A DNA stretch of 56,354 nucleotides from Bacteroidales bacterium (GCA_027858835.1 JAQIBY010000095.1:1-56354), one strand, 5' to 3'. Positions 40,562-49,860 are shown, counted from the stretch's first letter. Notes: generated from the sequence alone by a model not told the origin. Numbers and translations are program-made.

Positions 40562-41056
40562 TTAATTTAATTCCACTTCTTTGAGAAGCTGATTTACCAT
40601 TGCTTCTTGTTTTTTCTTATCCTCAAGCTCGGATTTCAGAATCTTCTCAGCAATATCAATTGAAATTTCAGCAACTTGCTGTTTTAATTCATTGATTGCA
40701 GCCTGCTTTTGTCCTTCAATTTCTGCTTTTGCATCGGCCTTCATTTTTGTAACCATTTTATCGGTTTCATCTTTGGCTTTTTGCATAAGCTGTTCTTTCA
40801 TTTCGCGGGCTTCAGCAAAAATCTTATCACGCTCTTGTTTCGCCTGCTCCATCATTAATTCATGGTCAGTTTGAAGCTTCTTCATATCTTCACGTGCAAT
40901 TTCTGCCTGTTTCAGTGCATTCTCAATGGAATCATTTCGTTTGTTTACCATTGTTAAAATTGGTTTCCATGCAAAAACACGCAACAAAATCATGAGTATG
41001 ATAAAAACAAGACTTGTCCAAAAAATCAGACCGATACCGGGACTTACAAGATCCAT
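40562..41056 (-). CDS. atpF: ATP synthase F0 b subunit
   Basis: Peripheral stalk subunit. One N-terminal membrane helix (GLIFWTSLVFIILMILLRVF) followed by a long charged helix rich in Lys/Glu/Gln, as expected for the dimeric b stalk. 164 residues. It is separated from atpE by 77 bases that hold a strong hairpin. Confidence 0.95.
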   Translation of the reverse strand: MDLVSPGIGLIFWTSLVFIILMILLRVFAWKPILTMVNKRNDSIENALKQAEIAREDMKKLQTDHELMMEQAKQERDKIFAEAREMKEQLMQKAKDETDKMVTKMKADAKAEIEGQKQAAINELKQQVAEISIDIAEKILKSELEDKKKQEAMVNQLLKEVELN

Positions 41057-41082
41057 ATTATTAATGTTTAAATTTTCAAATT

Positions 41083-41125
41083 AAAAACACTGTTTTTTCG
41101 CAGCCTATCGCTGCGAAAAAACAGT
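41083..41125 (-). terminator. Strong hairpin with U-tract between atpE and atpF (attenuator or processing stem)
   Basis: A perfect 16-bp stem (ACTGTTTTTTCGCAGC at 41089-41104 with its complement at 41110-41125) has a 5-base loop. On the transcribed minus strand it is followed by five T. It sits 8 bases after the atpE stop, inside the operon. It looks like an intrinsic terminator but cannot be complete, because atpF-H-A-G lie downstream with no other visible promoter. It could raise c-subunit mRNA relative to the rest. Confidence 0.8.
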
Positions 41126-41133
41126 TGAAAAAT

Positions 41134-41355
<222 letters not shown>

Positions 41356-41375
41356 TTAAACAAAATCCTTTATTA

Positions 41376-42479
41376 TTAATGATCACTTTGCACCGCCAAT
41401 CCAATGAAAAGGCAAGACAAAAGTGTAAATATATACGCTTGAATAAAAGCAACCAAAATTTCTAGCACATCAATAAACAGTACGAATGGTACTGAAATAG
41501 CGCTCATTCCGATTGCTTTGAAAATAAAAATTACTGCAACTAAGCTCATTACGATGATATGACCTGCAGTGATGTTTGCAAACAAACGAATCATCAGAGC
41601 AAAGGGTTTTGACAAAATGCCAATAAACTCAACAACAGGCATAATCGGAATTGGAAATTTCAACCACCAAGGTACACCCGGTGCATTAAAAATGTGTTTC
41701 CAATACGCTTTTGAACCGCTGATATTTGTTGCAATCATTGTAAATAATGCTAATGTCAGGGTGACGGAAATATTACCGGTAATGTTGGCTCCTCCCGGGA
41801 AGAAAGGAACTAAACCCAAAAGGTTATTAATTAAAATAAAGAAAAATACGGTTAATATATAAGGCAAATATCTTTCGTATTTTTCACCGATATTCGGCTT
41901 CGCAATATCATCTCTAACAAATAAAATGAGGGGTTCCATAAAACCCTGCAAGCCAGCTGGTCTTCCGGGACGTTTTTTATATGCTCTTGCAACAGAGATA
42001 AATACAAGAAGCATAATCAATGCAGTAACGAACATTCCGGCAACATTTTTAGTGATAGAAAAATCCATTGGTTTTTCATTGACAATTACCGTTGCCTCTT
42101 TCTCTTCATCGTATGATTCTTCGATTGTACCATTCTCATCTGTCACATAAATTGTTCCTTCATGCAAGAAATAATGATTTCCGTTTTTAGTTACAACAGC
42201 ATGTCCATGATGAAATTTTGAAGACATAAAACAAACCGGCTTACCTTCGTGAATTAAGATCACAGGCAAAGGTATGGAGACTGCATGTGCTTTTCCCGTC
42301 TTGTCTGTATACTCTAAGATATGCCAATTGTGACTATCCTTGATATGATTCATCACGAAATCTGTCACATTAAAATCCTCATCCTGAGCTTCATTTTCAT
42401 GAGGTTCGCTCGCAAAAAGCATCCCTGAAGCAAGCAATAAGCCAAAAAAAACCAATATTTTCCCCTTCATAAAGATCAT
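41376..42479 (-). CDS. atpB: ATP synthase F0 a subunit with extended N-terminus
   Basis: Proton-channel subunit. The essential Arg lies in MIRLFANITAGH (near residue 294), and the C-terminal helices (LVAFIQAYIFTLLSCLFIGLA) are conserved. At 367 residues it carries about 130 extra N-terminal residues, starting with a signal-like stretch (KILVFFGLLLASGMLFA) and a His-rich soluble part (KFHHGHAVVTKNGNHYFLHEG). This extension is usual in Bacteroidota. Start may be Met1 or Met4. 35 bases separate it from atpE. Confidence 0.95.
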   Translation of the reverse strand: MIFMKGKILVFFGLLLASGMLFASEPHENEAQDEDFNVTDFVMNHIKDSHNWHILEYTDKTGKAHAVSIPLPVILIHEGKPVCFMSSKFHHGHAVVTKNGNHYFLHEGTIYVTDENGTIEESYDEEKEATVIVNEKPMDFSITKNVAGMFVTALIMLLVFISVARAYKKRPGRPAGLQGFMEPLILFVRDDIAKPNIGEKYERYLPYILTVFFFILINNLLGLVPFFPGGANITGNISVTLTLALFTMIATNISGSKAYWKHIFNAPGVPWWLKFPIPIMPVVEFIGILSKPFALMIRLFANITAGHIIVMSLVAVIFIFKAIGMSAISVPFVLFIDVLEILVAFIQAYIFTLLSCLFIGLAVQSDH

Positions 42480-42534
42480 GAATCAAAGTTGATAAAAATA
42501 TTTATAAAAAAAAAGTCCCCGCCTGTTTTTTCAT

Positions 42535-42939
42535 TTAAACATCAGGGTCATCTTTTAGCAAAATCAATAAACTACGGACTTCAATCGCTAAGTAAATCAT
42601 ATATATTATCAGGAATTGTAGCACAAAAAACACATCTCTGGATTCCGATTTTAACAAAATCGGCAACAAGTAAATTGCTGCTAACAACATTTTTAGCATG
42701 CTAATTCCGCCAAAAATTAATCCAGAAAGGGACAAGTGTTTTTTCCTTAACTTTACAAAAACCATAAAGCCTAAACCAGTTAATGAAAACACAAAAACAT
42801 GTCCAAAAACATGTCGCCATTCAGGTAAAGCCGATTGAATAAGATATGATGAGAGAAATTGTAATCCGAGGATGACAAGAGCTGCCACACTCAAAATTAA
42901 CCAAAACGAAATTATTTTATTTCTTTTCCCCATTTTCAT
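42535..42939 (-). CDS. Small four-helix membrane protein, AtpI-like
   Basis: A 134-residue integral membrane protein with four hydrophobic segments (FWLILSVAALVILGLQFL, VFVFSLTGLGFMVFV, LSGLIFGGISMLKMLLAAIYLLPILL, FLIIYMIYLAIEV). It lies between atpZ and atpB, overlapping the end of atpZ by 23 bases. Position and topology match the AtpI/UncI-type accessory proteins that help c-ring assembly or ion supply. The sequence alone does not prove this. Confidence 0.65.
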   Translation of the reverse strand: MKMGKRNKIISFWLILSVAALVILGLQFLSSYLIQSALPEWRHVFGHVFVFSLTGLGFMVFVKLRKKHLSLSGLIFGGISMLKMLLAAIYLLPILLKSESRDVFFVLQFLIIYMIYLAIEVRSLLILLKDDPDV

Positions 42940-43156
42940 GTTGATTTACTTGACTAATAACCAGATAAAGCGCCAAAGCAATTGCAAGTAAGGACAAAAT
43001 AATAGTAAATACCGGAATTTCACGTGCTGCATTTTGATCTATCCTGTGTCCCAACCATGCACCTCCTCCAATAATCGCAAGCATTTCGATAACGATACCA
43101 GAGAATTTTGCATAGGATTTTATCCCATCTGTATCCTTACTATTTTTCTTTTCCAT
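42917..43156 (-). CDS. atpZ: AtpZ/AtpI-family ATP synthase accessory protein
   Basis: A 79-residue protein with two membrane helices: FSGIVIEMLAIIGGGAWLG, a polar loop HRIDQNAAREIPVF, then TIILSLLAIALALYLVISQV, the classic AtpZ hairpin. The start at 43156 (MEKKNSKDTDG) is preferred over an in-frame Met 60 bases upstream, which would lie deep inside the bactofilin gene. Even so it overlaps the bactofilin stop by 17 bases. Likely translationally coupled to its neighbours at the head of the atp operon. Confidence 0.85.
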   Translation of the reverse strand: MEKKNSKDTDGIKSYAKFSGIVIEMLAIIGGGAWLGHRIDQNAAREIPVFTIILSLLAIALALYLVISQVNQHENGEKK

Positions 43157-43520
43157 GTTTTGATGCAACTCCCGGTTGACCAGTATCCATTTGACAGGTT
43201 CCGGTGAAAATTGCATTAGGCTCTATCGCTAATTTTTTTGTAATTATATCTCCCTGAACTGTTGCACTTGATTTTAATGTGAGCAATTCGTTAACGGTAA
43301 TTTTTCCATCAATGCTACCACTTAACTCGGCGTTTTTGCATTGAATTTCTCCTTGAATTTTCCCATTTCCACCAATAACAAGCTTGCCTTGAGTCGTCAA
43401 ATTTCCTTTGAGCACTCCATCAATTCTGATGTCACCATTGGATTGAATGTCTCCCTGAATGGAAGTTCCTTCTCCGATTACATTTAAGCGATTGTGCTCG
43501 ACTTCCTGTGTTTTAGCCAT
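43140..43520 (-). CDS. Bactofilin family cytoskeletal protein
   Basis: A 126-residue protein that should form a right-handed beta-helix and polymerise. The repeat pattern is GTSIQGDIQSNGDIRIDGVL, KGNLTTQGKLVIGGNGKIQG, EIQCKNAELSGSIDGKI with short disordered ends. It is the first gene of the atp operon transcript, 24 bases from a good promoter. Bactofilins scaffold envelope enzymes in other bacteria; a link to ATP synthase is only positional. Confidence 0.92.
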   Translation of the reverse strand: MAKTQEVEHNRLNVIGEGTSIQGDIQSNGDIRIDGVLKGNLTTQGKLVIGGNGKIQGEIQCKNAELSGSIDGKITVNELLTLKSSATVQGDIITKKLAIEPNAIFTGTCQMDTGQPGVASKHGKEK

Positions 43521-43543
43521 AATCTTATTTTTTTCAACTTATG

Positions 43544-43576
43544 CAAAGATAATAATCTAATTTGCATTTTAAACAA
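43544..43576 (-). promoter_or_regulatory. Promoter of the bactofilin-atp operon
   Basis: TATCTTTG (43551-43544 on the minus strand) matches TAnnTTTG, with TTG (43576-43574) 22 bp upstream. Start codon 24 bases downstream. The only clear promoter found for the atpZ-to-atpG genes. Confidence 0.75.
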
Positions 43577-43717
43577 AATTCAAACAAAACCGCCTAAACA
43601 GCTACAAGCCAAATAAAATTAGCTGTTTCAATTATAAGGAATCGAGTAGATTATATACTCATCATGTAAGTTACATTACAATAAAATCAAGGTAACTTCA
43701 TCAATATTTAAAATTAT

Positions 43718-43748
43718 TTGGAATAATTAAAATTGAATCATAAATTTG
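43718..43748 (+). promoter_or_regulatory. Promoter of metK
   Basis: TAAATTTG at 43741-43748 matches TAnnTTTG, with TTG at 43718-43720, 20 bp upstream. The leader would be about 29 nt, too short for a SAM riboswitch. Confidence 0.8.
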
Positions 43749-43783
43749 TACGCAATATTTATTTTTAATTAAAAGTCAAAAAA

Positions 43784-45079
43784 ATGTCTTATATATTTAC
43801 ATCCGAATCCGTTTCAGAAGGACATCCTGACAAAGTAGCAGATCAGATTTCTGATGCAATTTTAGATGAGTTTCTTGCCTTCGACAATCAGTCGAAAGTT
43901 GCTTGTGAAACCTTAGTTACAACCGGACAAGTTGTTGTTGCCGGCGAAGTAAAATCAAACACCTATGTTGATATTCAGGAAACGGTGCGAAATGTTGTGA
44001 ACAACATCGGTTATACCAAAGGAGAATATCGTTTTGACGGAAATTCTTGCGGTGTACTTACTGCATTGCACGAGCAGTCACCAGATATCAATCGCGGAGT
44101 TGACAGGGTTTCACCTGAAGAACAAGGTGCCGGTGACCAGGGAATGATGTTTGGATATGCTTGTCGAGAAACTGATGATTATATGCCATTACCACTGGAA
44201 TTATCGCACAGATTATTGCAGGAAATGGCAGCAATTCGCCGTGAAGGTAAAGTTATGACATATTTGCGCCCCGATTCAAAGTCACAAGTGAGTGTTGAAT
44301 ATGACGATCAACATCAGGCAATTAAAATTGATACAATTGTTGTTTCAACCCAACATGATGATTTTGTAAAACCGGCATCCGTGCAAGTTCAAGACATTAT
44401 GAAAGCCGACAAAGAAATGCTGACCAAAATACACGATGATGTTCGTGACATTTTGATTCCGCGGGTAATAAAAGCAATGCCAGAACGTGTACAGAAATTC
44501 TTTAATGAAGATTATACCTTATACGTTAATCCGACAGGAAAATTTGTAATAGGAGGCCCTCACGGGGATACCGGACTAACAGGACGTAAAATTATTGTTG
44601 ACACATATGGCGGTCGTGGAGCACACGGTGGCGGTGCATTTTCAGGGAAAGACCCTTCAAAAGTCGATCGATCAGCAGCTTATGCATCACGACACATTGC
44701 GAAAAACATGGTAGCGGCAGGAGTTGCTGATGAAATGCTTGTGCAATTATCATACGCCATAGGCATTGCAGAACCAGTCAGTATTTTTGTTGACACCTAC
44801 GGAAGTGCTAAGGTAAATTTATCTGATGGAGAAATTGCAAAGAAAATTCGTGAAATTTTCTCACTTTCACCTTATGCCATTGAGCAAAGATTAAAACTGC
44901 GAAATCCAATTTATTTTGAAACTGCTTCATACGGTCACATGGGACGCACACCGCGCACGGCAACAAAAAGTTACCACAAAATGAATGAACCAAATAACAT
45001 TAAAACAATTGAGGTTGAACTTTTCACATGGGAGAAATTAGACTTTGTGGATGTCGTTAAAAAAGCATTTAATCTCTAA
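43784..45079 (+). CDS. metK: S-adenosylmethionine synthetase
   Basis: Makes S-adenosylmethionine from methionine and ATP in the cytosol. Family motifs: [16 protein letters not shown] near residue 13, [12 protein letters not shown] near 117, [21 protein letters not shown] near 256 and [19 protein letters not shown] after it. 431 residues, longer than the E. coli enzyme but usual in Bacteroidota. Single gene behind its own promoter. Confidence 0.98.
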   Translation: MSYIFTSESVSEGHPDKVADQISDAILDEFLAFDNQSKVACETLVTTGQVVVAGEVKSNTYVDIQETVRNVVNNIGYTKGEYRFDGNSCGVLTALHEQSPDINRGVDRVSPEEQGAGDQGMMFGYACRETDDYMPLPLELSHRLLQEMAAIRREGKVMTYLRPDSKSQVSVEYDDQHQAIKIDTIVVSTQHDDFVKPASVQVQDIMKADKEMLTKIHDDVRDILIPRVIKAMPERVQKFFNEDYTLYVNPTGKFVIGGPHGDTGLTGRKIIVDTYGGRGAHGGGAFSGKDPSKVDRSAAYASRHIAKNMVAAGVADEMLVQLSYAIGIAEPVSIFVDTYGSAKVNLSDGEIAKKIREIFSLSPYAIEQRLKLRNPIYFETASYGHMGRTPRTATKSYHKMNEPNNIKTIEVELFTWEKLDFVDVVKKAFNL

Positions 45080-45097
45080 ACATTAGCATAAAGATTT

Positions 45098-45125
45098 TTG
45101 TTTTAAAAAAATATTATTACCTTCG
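45098..45125 (+). promoter_or_regulatory. Possible promoter of lpxK
   Basis: TTG (45098-45100), 17 bp, then TACCTTCG (45118-45125), one mismatch from TAnnTTTG. Transcription would start close to the ATG at 45132, so a nearly leaderless message is implied. Confidence 0.35.
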
Positions 45126-45131
45126 GGCTAT

Positions 45132-46253
45132 ATGTCCGGAGGTTTTAATTTTTTCAAGCTTTTGTTATATCCAATTTCCTTGCTTTATGGGGCAATTATG
45201 GGTATTCGCAACTTTTTATATGAGACAAAAATCTTGAAGTCCAAATCATATAATATTCCAATTATTAGCATCGGTAACCTTGCCGTGGGCGGAACAGGAA
45301 AAACTCCACATGTTGAATACATTATTTCTTTGTTAAAAAACGATTTCCGTATTGCAATGTTAAGTCGTGGATACAAACGAAAAACAAAAGGATTTCGACT
45401 TGCCGGAGAAAATGACAATGCCTCAACAATTGGCGATGAGCCATATCAAATAGAACAAAAATTTGGCGATGATATTTGTGTTGCAGTCGATGCAAATCGC
45501 CAAAGAGGAATAGAAAATTTATTGAAGGAAGAAACGCTCAAAGCAATAATTTTGGATGATGCATTTCAACATCGAAAAGTGCATGCCGGGCTCAATATCT
45601 TATTAACAGAATTTCACAGACCATTTACAAAAGACCATTTTTTACCGTACGGGAGATTACGAGAACACCCACATGAACATCGAAGGGCACACATTATTAT
45701 TGTCACAAAATGTCCAAGAGACATGAAACCCATCGAAAAGCGGCTAATTGACAAAGAAATAAAAATTTATCCGTTTCAATATTTATTTTTCACATCACTC
45801 GAATATGGTGAGTTAACTAATGTTTTTGATTCCACAGATAAATTAAAACTATCGGATGTTTCTCAAAAACATGCTGTCGGCGTATCCGGAATTGCGAATA
45901 ACAAACATTTCAAATCAAAAATTCAAGCAGACACACTTTCTCTGAAACATATGAGCTATATGGATCACCATAATTACTCTGCTCGCGACGTTCAGAAAAT
46001 ACAAGCAAATTTCGATCAAATTCGAGACGAAAATAAAATCATAATCACAACGGAAAAAGATGCTGTCAAATTAAAAAATAATGACAATTGGGATGATTCT
46101 GTGAAAAAATTTGTATATTACCTTCCCATTAAAGTTGTCTTTTTAGGCAATGAAAAACAGGAAGAAGAATTTAAACAACAAATTACGAAATATGTTAAAA
46201 CAAATCGAAGGTACAGTAAACTTTATAAAGGGCAAAACCTCAATTCAACCTGA
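45132..46253 (+). CDS. lpxK: Tetraacyldisaccharide 4'-kinase
   Basis: Inner-membrane-associated kinase that phosphorylates the 4' position of the lipid A disaccharide. An N-terminal amphipathic/hydrophobic helix (FFKLLLYPISLLYGAIMGI) precedes the P-loop GNLAVGGTGKTPHVEY near residue 46. LSRGYKRKTKGF and LDDAFQHRKV are the further family motifs. 373 residues. Its 3' end overlaps the next gene by 62 bases, so the final ~20 residues (TNRRYSKLYKGQNLNST) share DNA with the phosphorylase N-terminus. Confidence 0.95.
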   Translation: MSGGFNFFKLLLYPISLLYGAIMGIRNFLYETKILKSKSYNIPIISIGNLAVGGTGKTPHVEYIISLLKNDFRIAMLSRGYKRKTKGFRLAGENDNASTIGDEPYQIEQKFGDDICVAVDANRQRGIENLLKEETLKAIILDDAFQHRKVHAGLNILLTEFHRPFTKDHFLPYGRLREHPHEHRRAHIIIVTKCPRDMKPIEKRLIDKEIKIYPFQYLFFTSLEYGELTNVFDSTDKLKLSDVSQKHAVGVSGIANNKHFKSKIQADTLSLKHMSYMDHHNYSARDVQKIQANFDQIRDENKIIITTEKDAVKLKNNDNWDDSVKKFVYYLPIKVVFLGNEKQEEEFKQQITKYVKTNRRYSKLYKGQNLNST

Positions 46254-47001
46254 GGTTGGAATAATATTGGGCACCGGTCTAGGCGGCTTGGTTGACGAAA
46301 TTGATATCACAGATTCATTATCTTATGAAGATATCCCGAACTTCCCGGTAAGTACGGTTGAAGGGCACTCAGGACGTTTGATTTTTGGTCATCTAAACGG
46401 AAAAGCTATCGTTGCAATGCAAGGTCGCTTTCATTATTATGAAGGTTATGACATGAAAATGCTGACTTTCCCGGTTCGCATTATGAAATTCTTGGGAATC
46501 AAATATTTGTTTGTAAGCAATGCCAGCGGAGGTGTTAATCCCGACTTTGAAATCGGCGATTTGATGCTTATCAATGACCATATCAATTTATTGCCAAATC
46601 CGTTAATCGGTAAAAATGAAAATGATTTGGGACCACGTTTCCCTGACATGAGTAAGGCTTATGACCAAAGTCTGATTGAAAAAGCAAAATCAATTGCAAA
46701 TCAACACGGTATAAAACTACAGGAAGGTGTTTACACCGCAACCAGCGGCCCAACTTTTGAAACTCCCTCTGAATACAAATATTTTCGCATTATAGGGTCT
46801 GATACCGTTGGTATGAGCACTGTTCCGGAAGTAATTATTGCAAGACACATGGGAGTCCCGGTGTTTGCAATCTCGATTATTACAGATTTGGGTGTGCCCG
46901 GGAAAATTGTGGAAATTTCTCATGAAGAAGTGCAAAAAGTTGCCGTAAAAGCCGAAAAGAAAATGACTTTATTGATGAAATCAATGATGGGATCTTTATA
47001 A
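46192..47001 (+). CDS. Purine nucleoside phosphorylase (type I, trimeric class)
   Basis: Cleaves purine nucleosides with phosphate to base and ribose-1-phosphate. Motifs: GIILGTGLGGLVDEI (phosphate loop), VEGHSGRLIFG, ASGGVNPDFEIGDLMLINDHINL and the purine-site TFETPSEYKYFR, then VGMSTVPEVIIARHMG. The start at 46192 (MLKQIEGTVNFIKGK) is preferred over an in-frame Met 42 bases upstream because it gives the normal N-terminus. It still overlaps lpxK by 62 bases in another frame. 269 residues, normal length. Confidence 0.93.
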   Translation: MLKQIEGTVNFIKGKTSIQPEVGIILGTGLGGLVDEIDITDSLSYEDIPNFPVSTVEGHSGRLIFGHLNGKAIVAMQGRFHYYEGYDMKMLTFPVRIMKFLGIKYLFVSNASGGVNPDFEIGDLMLINDHINLLPNPLIGKNENDLGPRFPDMSKAYDQSLIEKAKSIANQHGIKLQEGVYTATSGPTFETPSEYKYFRIIGSDTVGMSTVPEVIIARHMGVPVFAISIITDLGVPGKIVEISHEEVQKVAVKAEKKMTLLMKSMMGSL

Positions 47002-47002
47002 A

Positions 47003-47317
47003 ATGAAAAAACATGTATTTGTTTTCGCAGCGATTATCATACTAATCGCCGGCTCGTGCACAACAAAAGAAATTCTTACAGAAACCCCATGTACTAATGG
47101 CGTAAACACTACTATTGTTGACATGCGAGGCTTAGACGCATGTACATTTGCTTTGCAACTTGAAAATGGGAAGAAACTTGAGCCAATCAATCTCAAAGCA
47201 TTTGACGTGGAAATTATAGACGGACAAAAAGTTTGTATTACCTATCACTCGGTGGAAATGGTAAGCATTTGTATGGTGGGGGAAATTGTTGAACTGGACT
47301 CTATGACGGAACGATAA
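47003..47317 (+). CDS. Small lipoprotein, cysteine-containing
   Basis: A 104-residue predicted lipoprotein: signal peptide with lipobox (IILIAGSC, Cys near residue 19). The mature part has paired Cys (TPCTNG, DACTFAL, VCITYH, SICMVGE) and a small beta-rich look. It starts 1 base after the phosphorylase stop, so it is co-transcribed. I do not recognise a named family. Confidence 0.75.
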   Translation: MKKHVFVFAAIIILIAGSCTTKEILTETPCTNGVNTTIVDMRGLDACTFALQLENGKKLEPINLKAFDVEIIDGQKVCITYHSVEMVSICMVGEIVELDSMTER

Positions 47318-47337
47318 GGAAAAATAAACGCATTAAT

Positions 47338-47374
47338 AAAGCCCAATCCGATGTGTCGAATTGGGCTTTAATTT
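47338..47374 (+). terminator. Intrinsic terminator behind the lpxK-phosphorylase-lipoprotein genes
   Basis: AAAGCCCAAT pairs with ATTGGGCTTT around a short loop with an inner CG/CG pair, followed by AATTTT. It lies just before the 3' end of the opposing tRNA gene. Confidence 0.8.
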
Positions 47375-47376
47375 TG

Positions 47377-47447
47377 AGGTACCTGGCGGAGTCGAACCGC
47401 CGTGCATGGTTTTGCAGACCACTGCCTAACCACTCGGCCAAGGTACC
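47377..47447 (-). tRNA. tRNA-Cys (GCA)
   Basis: On the minus strand: acceptor GGTACCT (47447-47441) pairs with AGGTACC (47384-47378). The D-arm is GCCGAGTGGTTAGGC, the anticodon loop CTGCAAA gives anticodon GCA, and the T-arm is GGCGGTTCGACTCCGCC. The discriminator base is U (47377), which is the cysteine identity base. 71 nt, CCA not encoded. Confidence 0.95.
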
Positions 47448-47460
47448 GTTTCAAGATTGG

Positions 47461-47491
47461 CAAAGGTAAAAAACTTTTTTATAATCCCCAA
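47461..47491 (-). promoter_or_regulatory. Promoter of tRNA-Cys
   Basis: TACCTTTG (47468-47461 on the minus strand) matches TAnnTTTG, with TTG (47491-47489) 20 bp upstream. This places transcription start about 7 bases before the mature tRNA. Confidence 0.7.
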
Positions 47492-47499
47492 AACAAAGT

Positions 47500-47700
47500 T
47501 TATTCTTCATTTGATTGCATCTCTTTCCCTCCCATTTCAAGCAAACATAGCTTACATAAGCAATCGGAATATTCGGTACGGATTTCAGCTTTAATGGTAT
47601 CCGGCAAATAAAACCCAATACAATAGCAGCTTTCATCCTGATGGCAGAAAAATTCCGTCTTGCATCTCGGGCATATTTTTTTAATTTTCCCCATCATCAA
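47500..47700 (-). CDS. Cysteine-rich CWC-type small protein
   Basis: A 66-residue protein with a zinc-binding-like Cys pattern: ICPRCKTEFFC, ESCYCIGFYL, then DCLCKLCLLEM. This fits the cysteine-rich CWC family, which has no established function. It overlaps the end of folB by 20 bases if the first Met is used (Met1-3 are consecutive, the last at 47694), so the two genes are coupled. Confidence 0.78.
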   Translation of the reverse strand: MMMGKIKKICPRCKTEFFCHQDESCYCIGFYLPDTIKAEIRTEYSDCLCKLCLLEMGGKEMQSNEE

Positions 47701-48046
47701 ATAAACTTAAACTGACAGATTGAATTTGACCTCCCATCGGGGGATGCATTTTTTTTATTTTAAGACGCACGGATTCTATCCCCGAAATTTCTTGCTTCAA
47801 ACGATCAATAATTCGTCGTCCGATATGCTCTAGCAAATGCGAACGGGTTTGTTCCATTTCATCTTTTATCAATACATACACATGTTGGTAATTCAACGCA
47901 TCCTCAATGCGGTCTGACAACTCTGCCGCACCCGTATCAGACTCGATGGCAATATCCAACAGAAAGCGATTTCCGACATATCGCTCTTCTTCATAATGCC
48001 CGTGATAAGCATAAAACTCCATGCCCTCAATTTCAATTAATCCCAT
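47681..48046 (-). CDS. folB: Dihydroneopterin aldolase
   Basis: Folate-pathway enzyme cleaving dihydroneopterin to 6-hydroxymethyl-dihydropterin and glycolaldehyde. Family features are visible: IEIEGMEFYAYHGHYEEER near the start, LNYQHVYVLI and LLEHIGRRIIDRL in the middle, and KIKKMHPPMGGQI near the end. 121 residues. Pairs with the CWC gene downstream. Confidence 0.92.
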   Translation of the reverse strand: MGLIEIEGMEFYAYHGHYEEERYVGNRFLLDIAIESDTGAAELSDRIEDALNYQHVYVLIKDEMEQTRSHLLEHIGRRIIDRLKQEISGIESVRLKIKKMHPPMGGQIQSVSLSLFDDGEN

Positions 48047-48105
48047 ATTTCAATCTTTTTTGCTAAATTAACACCCTTTCTTTTCATTACAATAATAATT
48101 CAATG

Positions 48106-48113
48106 TATTTTTG
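48106..48113 (+). promoter_or_regulatory. Probable -7 element of glnS
   Basis: TATTTTTG matches TAnnTTTG, 53 bp before the glnS ATG. No TTG lies at the expected -33 distance, only TTTTC. Confidence 0.45.
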
Positions 48114-48166
48114 TCAAAGACGATTGAAATTACATCTCAAAATGTCCAAAGTAAAAGAAACATAAT

Positions 48167-49858
48167 ATGATGAAACAAAATCAGGAAACCGAATCAACGA
48201 AATCAAAAAATTTCATTGAACAAATTATAGAGGAAGATCTCGCCTCAGGAAAACATGAAAGCATTTATACTCGATTTCCTCCCGAACCAAACGGCTATCT
48301 TCATATTGGACATGCCAAAGCAATATGCCTGAGTTTTGGAATAAAAGCCGATTATAATGGTAAAACAAATCTTCGTTTTGATGATACTAATCCAATCAAA
48401 GAAGAGGAAGAATACATTGACAGCATAAAACGCGATGTTTCCTGGCTTGGTTTTGAGTGGGATAAATTGTGCTATGCATCTGACTATTTCGATCAACTTT
48501 ACGATTGGGCAATGATGCTGATTAAAGACGGCAAGGCGTATATTGATGAACAGCCGGGTGAAGAAATTTCCAAACAACGGACAACACCACGTGAACCGGG
48601 AATTGAATCTCCGTTTAGAAATCGTCCGGTTAAAGAAAGCTTGAAATTATTTGAAGGCATGAAAAAAGGTGAGTATGACGAGGGTAGCATGGTTTTACGT
48701 GCCAAAATTGACATGAACTCTCCAAATATGCACATGCGCGATCCGATTATGTATCGCATACTGAAACGTCCGCATTTACGCACAGGCGACAAATGGAATA
48801 TTTATCCGAATTACGATTACGCACACGGACAATCTGATTTCATTGAAGGCATTACACATTCACTTTGCACCTTGGAGTTTGAAGTGCACAGGCCTCTATA
48901 CAACTGGTTTTTAGACCAGATTGCAAAACCAGAAGAACCCAGACCACGACAAATTGAATTTGCACGTCTGAACTTGACATACACCGTAATGAGCAAACGC
49001 AAATTGTTGGAATTAGTACAGGGCGGACTTGTGAACGGCTGGGATGATCCCCGCATGCCAACAATTTCCGGTTTAAGACGCCGTGGATTTACCCCTGCAT
49101 CCATTCGCTTGTTTTCTGAGCGTGTTGGATTAGCAAAACGGGAAAACACCATTGATGTCGGGCTGTTGGAATGGGCTGTTCGGGAAGACCTCAACAAAAC
49201 CGCCGAACGAAGAATGGCAGTGCTTGATCCGTTGAAAGTTGTGATTACCAATTATCCAGAAGGCAAAATTGAAGAAATAGAAGGCACAAACAATCCGGAA
49301 GATGAATCTGCCGGAAAACGCATGATTCCTTTCGGACGCGAGTTATACATTGAACGCAGCGATTTTATGGAAGATGCGCCTCGGAAATTTTTCCGACTGG
49401 CTCCCGGACGCGAAGTTCGTTTGAGATACGGTTATTTCATTACCTGTAATGATGTTATTAAAGATGATGAGGGCAATGTGACAGAATTGCATTGTAGCTA
49501 TGACCCTGAATCTCGCGGAGGTAACTCTCCCGACGGACGAAAAGTCAAAGGAACCATTCATTGGGTAGCAAAAGAAACTGCAGAAAAAGCGGAAATCCGC
49601 ATTTACGACAGGCTTTTCTCTGTAGAAGACCCAACCGATGTGCCTGAAGGTGGAGATTTTAAGGACAATTTGAATCCCGAATCCCTTTCAAAAACCATTG
49701 CTCTAATTGAGCCCTCTTTGAAAGACACAACAGCCGGCGATCATTTTCAATTTGAACGCACTGGATATTTTTGTGTTGACAAAGATAGTACTGATGAAAT
49801 GATTGTCTTTAACAGAACAGTTCCATTAAGAGATTCATGGGCAAAGAAAAATAAATAA
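48167..49858 (+). CDS. glnS: Glutaminyl-tRNA synthetase
   Basis: Class I synthetase charging tRNA-Gln. The HIGH-type motif is [13 protein letters not shown] (about residues 38-50) and the KMSKS-type motif is VMSKRK near 274. LRFDDTNP and [21 protein letters not shown] are further landmarks, and the C-terminal beta-barrel anticodon region follows. 563 residues. Start could be Met1 or Met2. coaD follows after 2 bases. Confidence 0.97.
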   Translation: MMKQNQETESTKSKNFIEQIIEEDLASGKHESIYTRFPPEPNGYLHIGHAKAICLSFGIKADYNGKTNLRFDDTNPIKEEEEYIDSIKRDVSWLGFEWDKLCYASDYFDQLYDWAMMLIKDGKAYIDEQPGEEISKQRTTPREPGIESPFRNRPVKESLKLFEGMKKGEYDEGSMVLRAKIDMNSPNMHMRDPIMYRILKRPHLRTGDKWNIYPNYDYAHGQSDFIEGITHSLCTLEFEVHRPLYNWFLDQIAKPEEPRPRQIEFARLNLTYTVMSKRKLLELVQGGLVNGWDDPRMPTISGLRRRGFTPASIRLFSERVGLAKRENTIDVGLLEWAVREDLNKTAERRMAVLDPLKVVITNYPEGKIEEIEGTNNPEDESAGKRMIPFGRELYIERSDFMEDAPRKFFRLAPGREVRLRYGYFITCNDVIKDDEGNVTELHCSYDPESRGGNSPDGRKVKGTIHWVAKETAEKAEIRIYDRLFSVEDPTDVPEGGDFKDNLNPESLSKTIALIEPSLKDTTAGDHFQFERTGYFCVDKDSTDEMIVFNRTVPLRDSWAKKNK

Positions 49859-49860
49859 TT

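Noticed and set aside
43521-43783. SAM riboswitch upstream of metK
   Set aside because: The mapped-looking promoter leaves only about 29 nt of leader, too short for a SAM-I type aptamer, and no matching stems were seen.
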